Source of the DNA: a bacterium
GTDB lineage: Bacteria; Verrucomicrobiota; Kiritimatiellia; CAIKKV01; CAITUY01
DNA length: 64,000 nt
Assembly: GCA_037128595.1 (NCBI GenBank)
Contig: JBAXWB010000027.1
Span: forward strand, 1 to 64,000
Reading direction: 5' to 3'
Position 1 is the stretch's first letter. The number at the start of each line of letters is the position of its first letter. The position numbers and the translations under genes were made by a program. Below the pieces are notes generated by a model, which saw only the letters and a list, made by a program, of their open reading frames with translations, had not been told where the DNA came from and made no database searches. Below, in pieces: positions 59,495-64,000 of the stretch.

Positions 59495-60652
59495 TTACTT
59501 GACTGATTTGCTCATATCCTGTTGAGCCACTTCACGGGTTACCTTGACGAACCGCGACTCCTTGATCTTCTTTTTCAGCATGCGCTCATACGCCGCCCCT
59601 GACAGGGGCATCTCCACCGTCTTGCCGATTTCCGACGAATACAACATGGCGTTGCCTAGTTCGACGGATTTGATGCCCTCTTTCGCCGGCGCGATCAAAG
59701 GGGTACCGGACACGATGGCATCAATGAAATTCTGTAGCACCTCGGCATGCTGGCCGCCATTGCCGGTGACGGGGATCTGGACATTCCAGACGGGGGGTGT
59801 GCCGAATTTCTCCGGAGAGTCCCGCAGAAAATCGCTGACCGACACTTCCGTACGGATAAATCGCAGCTCATTGTCTTCCAAGGTCAACCGCCCATGCTCG
59901 CCGGCAATCTCAAGCCGGTTCACCCCGGGGGCTTCGCCGGTGGATGTGATGAACACCCCGGTGCAACCGTTATTGTAACCCAGATGCGCCGTCACTTCGT
60001 CTTCGACTTCGATGTTGTGTTTGCGACCGATGCTGCAAAAGCCCCGCACGCGATCAGGCATGCCAAACAGCCATTGCCAGAGATCCAGATTATGCGGGCA
60101 TTGGTTCAGCAACACGCCGCCACCTTCACCGGCCCAGGTGGCACGCCAGCCGCCGGAGGCATAATAACTTTCAGTGCGGAACCAGTTCGTGATGACCCAC
60201 GTAATACGATCTAATTTTCCCAGATCCCCACGTTTCAGCATTTCCTTGATCTTCCGGTAATGGGGATCGGTACGCTGATTGAACATGGCGGCAAAGATCT
60301 GCCCCTTCTTCTGATGGGCCGCAATCAATCGTTCACAATCCGCCTTATGCACCGAAATCGGCTTTTCCACCAGCACATGCAACCCGGCCTTCAAGGCGTC
60401 AATCCCGATGGTGGTGTGCGCATAATGGGGAGTGACAATGAGTACGGCATCACAGATCTTGGCCTTCAACAACGCCTTGTGATCGGTGAACGCCGCACAT
60501 TTATAGGTGGCCGCCGCAGCCTCCGCCCGATCTTTGACGACATCACAGACGGCCACCAGCTCCACATTTTTAGTTTTGGAGAGATTCCCTAAATGCAACC
60601 CCGCCATTCCTCCAATACCCACAACACCCAGTCTTACGTTTTTGATAGTCAT
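59495..60652 (-). CDS. Gfo/Idh/MocA family oxidoreductase, copy 1
   Basis: This 385-residue protein has the N-terminal Rossmann motif RLGVVGIGGMAGLHLGNL, the sugar-dehydrogenase Lys/Pro part LVEKPISVHKADCERL, and GGGVLLNQCPHNLDLWQW with the catalytic His and Asp. It probably oxidises a sugar or cyclitol with NAD(P). It is highly similar to the next upstream protein (60709-61812), sharing long identical blocks such as HTTIGIDALKAGLHVL. The C-terminus is 18 residues longer than in the paralogue. A hairpin separates the two genes. Confidence 0.92.
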   Translation of the reverse strand: MTIKNVRLGVVGIGGMAGLHLGNLSKTKNVELVAVCDVVKDRAEAAAATYKCAAFTDHKALLKAKICDAVLIVTPHYAHTTIGIDALKAGLHVLVEKPISVHKADCERLIAAHQKKGQIFAAMFNQRTDPHYRKIKEMLKRGDLGKLDRITWVITNWFRTESYYASGGWRATWAGEGGGVLLNQCPHNLDLWQWLFGMPDRVRGFCSIGRKHNIEVEDEVTAHLGYNNGCTGVFITSTGEAPGVNRLEIAGEHGRLTLEDNELRFIRTEVSVSDFLRDSPEKFGTPPVWNVQIPVTGNGGQHAEVLQNFIDAIVSGTPLIAPAKEGIKSVELGNAMLYSSEIGKTVEMPLSGAAYERMLKKKIKESRFVKVTREVAQQDMSKSVK

Positions 60653-60669
60653 AATGTCCTTTTCTTAAA

Positions 60670-60697
60670 ACCCGGCGCCGACAGAGCGGCGCCCTCC
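60670..60697 (-). terminator. Hairpin between the two oxidoreductase genes
   Basis: GGCGCC (60674-60679) pairs with GGCGCC (60688-60693). On the reverse strand it is followed by GGGTTTTAAGAAAA, a short T run. It could partly end transcription before the downstream copy. Confidence 0.5.
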
Positions 60698-60708
60698 ATT
60701 TAATATGG

Positions 60709-61812
60709 CTACTTGATTCGTGATTCTTTGATCTTCTTTTTTAACATGCGCTCATAGGCTTGCGCATTCAATGGCAGTTCCACGGTCTTGCCGGTATCGG
60801 AGGAATACAAGATCGCGTTGCCAAGTTCTACCGCCCGGATCCCCTCCACGGCCGGCGCAATCAGCTTGGTGCCCGAGATGATGGCATCAATGAAATTCTG
60901 AAGAATCCCGGCATGCTGCGGCCCCTGATCAGGCATGGCCATCTGAATGTTCCAGACCGCAGGGCGGTCATATTTTTCAGGCGAATGCTTCAGGACGTCA
61001 TTGGTGGAAACCTCATTGCGGATGAAGTTCAGGCCACCATTCTCACTGACCAGCTTCCCGCGCTCCCCGATAATTTCCAGCCGATTGGTTCCCGGCGCTT
61101 CACCGGTGGACGTGATGAACACCCCCGAGCTGCCGTTCTTGTACTCCAGATAGGCCGTCACCTCGTCCTCAACTTCGATGTTGTGCTTGCGCCCGATTTT
61201 GCAGAACCCCCGCACCTGGTCGGGCATGCCAAACATCCATTGCCACAGATCCAGATTATGAGTCGCCTGATTCGACAGCACGCCCCCGCCCTCGCCGGCC
61301 CAGGTGGCGCGCCACTCGCCCGCATCATAGTAACTCTGGGTCCGGAACCAATCGGTGATGATCCACGTGATCCGGTCCAGCTGCCCCAACTCACCCTGCT
61401 CAATCATATGCTTGATCTTGCGGTAAAGGGGATCCGTCCTCTGATTAAACATGGCGGAAAATACCTGCCGTTTGTTTTTATAGGCGGCCAGCAGACGCTC
61501 ACAATCCGCCTTGTGAACCGAGATCGGCTTTTCCACCAGCACATGCAGCCCGGCCTTCAAGGCATCAATCCCGACCGTGGTATGCGCATAGTGGGGGGTC
61601 GCAATCAGAACCGCATCACACACCCCGGCCCTGAGCAATGCCTGGTGATCAGTATAAGCCGCACACGCATAAGTGGTGGCCGCCTCATTCGCCCGCTCTG
61701 CAATCACATCACAGACGGCGGTCAACTCCACCTGTTTGGCCTTCGCAATGTTTGCCAGGTGGCCCCGCCCCATCACACCGACTCCAATGACACCCATTCT
61801 CACGTTCTTCAT
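60709..61812 (-). CDS. Gfo/Idh/MocA family oxidoreductase, copy 2
   Basis: This 367-residue paralogue of the preceding gene has RMGVIGVGVMGRGHLANIAK, LVEKPISVHKADCERL, and GGGVLSNQATHNLDLWQW. Compared with copy 1, the cofactor loop reads GVGVMGRG instead of GIGGMAGL, and Cys before the His is replaced by Ala-Thr. The pair looks like a tandem duplication with diverging specificity. This gene is the first of the leftward unit, divergent from the AraC regulator, with a 189-nt region between. Confidence 0.92.
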   Translation of the reverse strand: MKNVRMGVIGVGVMGRGHLANIAKAKQVELTAVCDVIAERANEAATTYACAAYTDHQALLRAGVCDAVLIATPHYAHTTVGIDALKAGLHVLVEKPISVHKADCERLLAAYKNKRQVFSAMFNQRTDPLYRKIKHMIEQGELGQLDRITWIITDWFRTQSYYDAGEWRATWAGEGGGVLSNQATHNLDLWQWMFGMPDQVRGFCKIGRKHNIEVEDEVTAYLEYKNGSSGVFITSTGEAPGTNRLEIIGERGKLVSENGGLNFIRNEVSTNDVLKHSPEKYDRPAVWNIQMAMPDQGPQHAGILQNFIDAIISGTKLIAPAVEGIRAVELGNAILYSSDTGKTVELPLNAQAYERMLKKKIKESRIK

Positions 61813-62001
61813 GAATTGGTCACCCTCACGGATTAATAGAATAAATTGCCAAAACGATCTCTTTTTTTTAATATGTCAAAGCCCGTCTGATCCTGCAGGA
61901 TTAAGCTGCAATCATTAATGACTCTTGAAACTTTACCTCTTTTATCGACAAAATGTCCATTTGATAACTGGCCAAATATATGTATATTCTAGCCAATACA
62001 G
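61813..62001. promoter_or_regulatory. Divergent promoter region, oxidoreductase cluster and AraC regulator
   Basis: This AT-rich 189-nt region must hold both promoters. TGGCC (61971-61975) and TAGCCA (61991-61996) flank an AT-rich core AAATATATGTATATTC, a possible operator, just before the regulator start. No exact repeat of the AraC half-site type is obvious. Confidence 0.4.
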
Positions 62002-62838
62002 ATGAATAAACGGACCCAGAAATTCAAGGAACGGATATGTGTCCATGCAGGTGCAAGAGGTGAATTTGAACCGCCACTACGGATCTCGGCGGCGATTGTT
62101 TCACGCTGGGGCCCTGAGGACAACTTTACCAGACAAGACCGGCCCAATGTCTCCCTCAGTCTGGTCACCTTCGGCAATGCCATCTTCGAACAGGATGGCC
62201 GCCGGGGTGTGGCGGAACGGGGTACCCTCTTTATTGCGCATAAGGGAAGCAGCCAACTGTTCCAAACGGGCAGTGAAGGCGTCCTGCATAAACGGTCGCT
62301 TATTCTGGAAGGGGCGGCGATGGACGCCATCCTGATCTCCTTACGTCTGACAGGTATTGATTCCGTCAAACCACGCAACCTCCCGTTGACCATGTCCCTC
62401 TTCAGGAGGGCCAATCACTGTCTGGCCGAAAAGAAAACCGGCTTCCTCCGTGAAGCATCACGACTTGCCTGGGATATCCTGATATCCTGCGGGGAAGGCT
62501 TGTCAGAAGACTGTCCGGAAAGCCTTCGTCAGGCGATGGATTTTGTGCAGACCAGTGTGCATCGCCCGGTTCATCTCCAGGAGATTGCGAGGGCCTCGGG
62601 ACTATCGGTTCGACACTGCACCCGGCTATTCCAGGAGCACACGGGCTTCTCTCCGATCCAGTATTGCATTCAACAGCGCATGATCATGGCCGAAAATCTG
62701 GTGGTGAACACGGGCGAACCGTTCAAGCAAATCGCGGCATCGCTAGGCTACGAGGATGCCCTGCATTTCTCCGTGCAATTCAAACATCACTTCAAGATGA
62801 GCCCACGCCATTACCGGGAGCAGGCGCGCGGCGGCTGA
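62002..62838 (+). CDS. AraC-family transcription regulator
   Basis: This 278-residue protein has an N-terminal cupin-like sensing part (SLSLVTFGNAIFEQDGRRGVAERGTLFIAHKGSSQLFQ) and a C-terminal double helix-turn-helix (PVHLQEIARASGLSVRHCTRLFQEHTGFSPIQYCIQQRMIMAENL; KQIAASLGYEDALHFSVQFKHHFKMSPRHYREQ). It is divergent from the oxidoreductase cluster and probably activates it in response to a sugar. The start codon and the reading frame are clear; the ribosome binding site is weak (ACAGATGA). Confidence 0.9.
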   Translation: MNKRTQKFKERICVHAGARGEFEPPLRISAAIVSRWGPEDNFTRQDRPNVSLSLVTFGNAIFEQDGRRGVAERGTLFIAHKGSSQLFQTGSEGVLHKRSLILEGAAMDAILISLRLTGIDSVKPRNLPLTMSLFRRANHCLAEKKTGFLREASRLAWDILISCGEGLSEDCPESLRQAMDFVQTSVHRPVHLQEIARASGLSVRHCTRLFQEHTGFSPIQYCIQQRMIMAENLVVNTGEPFKQIAASLGYEDALHFSVQFKHHFKMSPRHYREQARGG

Positions 62839-62844
62839 CCCGGG

Positions 62845-63621
62845 TCACCTGCGTTGACGGCGGACTTCGTAGAAAAAGATCCCGGCGGCCACAGCGGCAT
62901 TCAAGGAATCGATCCGGCCGGTCTGCGGAATGCTCACGGTATCATCACAGTGTTGCAAAAGCTGAGTTCCGGGCCCCACCCCCTCATTCCCGATCACAAT
63001 CGAAATCCCCTGCCTGAAATTGTAATCCATGATGGGGCCGGCCGCTTTTTCGCTGGCCGCCACCACCTTGACCCCTTTGGCTTTCAAACGGTCCACCAGA
63101 GCTCCCAAATCCGGCACCCTGACAATCGGCAAGCGGTTCACCGCCCCGGCGGAGCTGCGGACGACCATACTGGTGACCCCGACCTGACCTGAGTCCGCAA
63201 TAAACAGGGCATGGGCACCAAAGATCTCACCGGACCGGATAATGGCGCCAAAGTTATAGGGATCCTGGACCCCATCCAGGATGATGCAAAAGGGCGAGGT
63301 CGGCAGTGACGCCATCACGGCGGCCTCCTCCGCATAAGGAAACTCCGTCATGCGCGCCAGGTAGCCCTGATGTTCGCTGGTGTGGCAAAGCCGGGTTAAT
63401 TCATCCGGTTCAGCAATGATGGGAGTGAGGTGCTGACGGGCGGCCAGAGCCTGCGCCTGAGCCAACGGCTCGGCAGGGAGGAGGCGGGACAGATAGAGAT
63501 CAGAAATCTCCCATCGGCCCGCCGCCAGGGTCTCCACAATCGAATTACGGCCCCAGATCCAGCACTTCTGGTGACTGCCGAGAAGTCGTTTCTTCCCCTT
63601 ACCCCGATGGTGTCGTTCCAT
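62845..63621 (-). CDS. rlmB: 23S rRNA (guanosine-2'-O-)-methyltransferase RlmB-type
   Basis: This 258-residue SPOUT enzyme has an N-terminal RNA-binding part (CWIWGRNSIVETLAAGRWEISDLYLS) and a C-terminal knot with ILDGVQDPYNFGAIIRSGEIFGAHALF, GAVNRLPIVRV, ISIVIGNEGVGPG and VSIPQTGRIDSLNAAVAAGIFFYEV. These are the three SpoU motifs. The most likely target is G2251 of 23S rRNA, by analogy with RlmB; TrmH-like tRNA targets cannot be excluded. It converges on the AraC regulator with only 6 nt between. Confidence 0.9.
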   Translation of the reverse strand: MERHHRGKGKKRLLGSHQKCWIWGRNSIVETLAAGRWEISDLYLSRLLPAEPLAQAQALAARQHLTPIIAEPDELTRLCHTSEHQGYLARMTEFPYAEEAAVMASLPTSPFCIILDGVQDPYNFGAIIRSGEIFGAHALFIADSGQVGVTSMVVRSSAGAVNRLPIVRVPDLGALVDRLKAKGVKVVAASEKAAGPIMDYNFRQGISIVIGNEGVGPGTQLLQHCDDTVSIPQTGRIDSLNAAVAAGIFFYEVRRQRR

Positions 63622-63636
63622 GCGCCTTACAGCCTT

Positions 63637-64000
63637 TTAGCGCTTGGCGCGCGCGGCCTCAAACGCAGGGTCGATCACGGGCATATCTTTGGCGAAGAAA
63701 TCCTTGGACGCATTCACGACGTCCTCAGTCATATCCACCTTGTTTTTAAAATAAGGAAGGTTGGGCCCCGTGGTCAGCACCACATCCGCCCCACGCTTCA
63801 AAGCAACCTGGTTGATGAATTGTCCCAACCGTTTCCGGAAGGACGCCACCGCCAGGTTGTCAAACTGCTGAAGGGCACCCTGCAAAGGGGCAATGCTCTG
63901 GCTGAATTGCTCGTCCCCGGCCTTCATCGAGGCGGCGATTTTCTCCTTATCAGCGGGAGTCTTGGCGTCCGCCAGCTTGTCCTGAAGGGATTTCATGCGG
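63637..64000 (-). CDS. OmpH/Skp-family periplasmic chaperone, partial
   Basis: The window ends inside this gene, so the N-terminus and signal peptide are missing. The 119 visible residues include a charged coiled-coil part (KSLQDKLADAKTPADKEKIAASMKAGDEQF) and a C-terminal domain ending VDMTEDVVNASKDFFAKD with RLGQFINQVALKRGADVVL. This is the OmpH/Skp pattern. Skp holds unfolded outer-membrane proteins. It is 15 nt upstream of rlmB on the same strand. Confidence 0.75.
   Translation of the reverse strand, partial: RMKSLQDKLADAKTPADKEKIAASMKAGDEQFSQSIAPLQGALQQFDNLAVASFRKRLGQFINQVALKRGADVVLTTGPNLPYFKNKVDMTEDVVNASKDFFAKDMPVIDPAFEAARAKR

Noticed and set aside
1-64000. CRISPR arrays, rRNA operons and insertion sequences
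   Set aside because: I saw no regular repeat-spacer array, no rRNA sequence and no transposase gene anywhere in the window.

Overview
The window looks like a chromosomal contig of a free-living Gram-negative bacterium of the PVC group, most likely Kiritimatiellota, Lentisphaerota or a related Verrucomicrobia-like lineage. This is inferred from gene content: a right-handed beta-helix protein of a type common in those groups, GspG-like prepilins, a sigma-70 with a long basic N-terminal tail, B12-dependent ribonucleotide reductase, a RACo-type corrinoid activator, and paired Gfo/Idh/MocA sugar oxidoreductases. No 16S rRNA is present to settle it.

Region by region. 1-1380 is a gene-poor, GC-rich stretch of palindromic repeats. 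1382-2272 is a tRNase Z-like hydrolase. 2399-14977 is a phage-derived cassette: small and large terminase, Mu-type portal, Mu-type protease with a nested scaffold start, capsid cement, major capsid and a head-completion-like gene. It continues with three Sec-exported proteins, a holin-like protein and a phospholipase A2-like protein. No tail, integrase or replication gene is visible. A reversed two-gene insert (DUF4062/RecG-like ATPase plus lipoprotein, 6166-8221) interrupts it. It ends at a 3' fragment of tRNA-His (15193-15237), a likely attachment site.

15256-20840 is an exopolysaccharide export locus (Wza- and Wzc-like proteins and an outer-membrane barrel). 21057-30130 holds rpoD, a membrane-tethered RRM protein, recD2, a CsgG-family lipoprotein, a pseudokinase and a TPR lipoprotein. 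30273-37048 is amino-acid and housekeeping metabolism: leuA behind a Leu-rich leader peptide and terminator (a transcription attenuator), aroE, a methyltransferase, pcnB, cmk and aroA. 37171-42643 is signalling: a PAS protein, a prepilin with a sigma-54 promoter, an NtrC-type regulator, an HPr-like protein and a hybrid histidine kinase.

42750-57537 carries der, nrdJ behind two probable NrdR boxes, a glycosyltransferase, a TPR protein, a 29-codon bS22/AURKAIP1-like gene, hisG, purN, a RACo-like protein, serA and lon. 57612-62838 is a sugar oxidation cluster (aldo/keto reductase, isomerase, two paralogous oxidoreductases) with a divergent AraC regulator. The window closes with an RlmB-type rRNA methyltransferase and a partial Skp/OmpH chaperone.

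Strongest findings: the leu attenuator, the tail-less capsid cassette with its tRNA-His fragment and PLA2-like gene, a 29-bp element repeated before phage genes, helically phased short repeats around the inverted insert, hairpin repeats with a compensatory base change, and tandem NrdR boxes.
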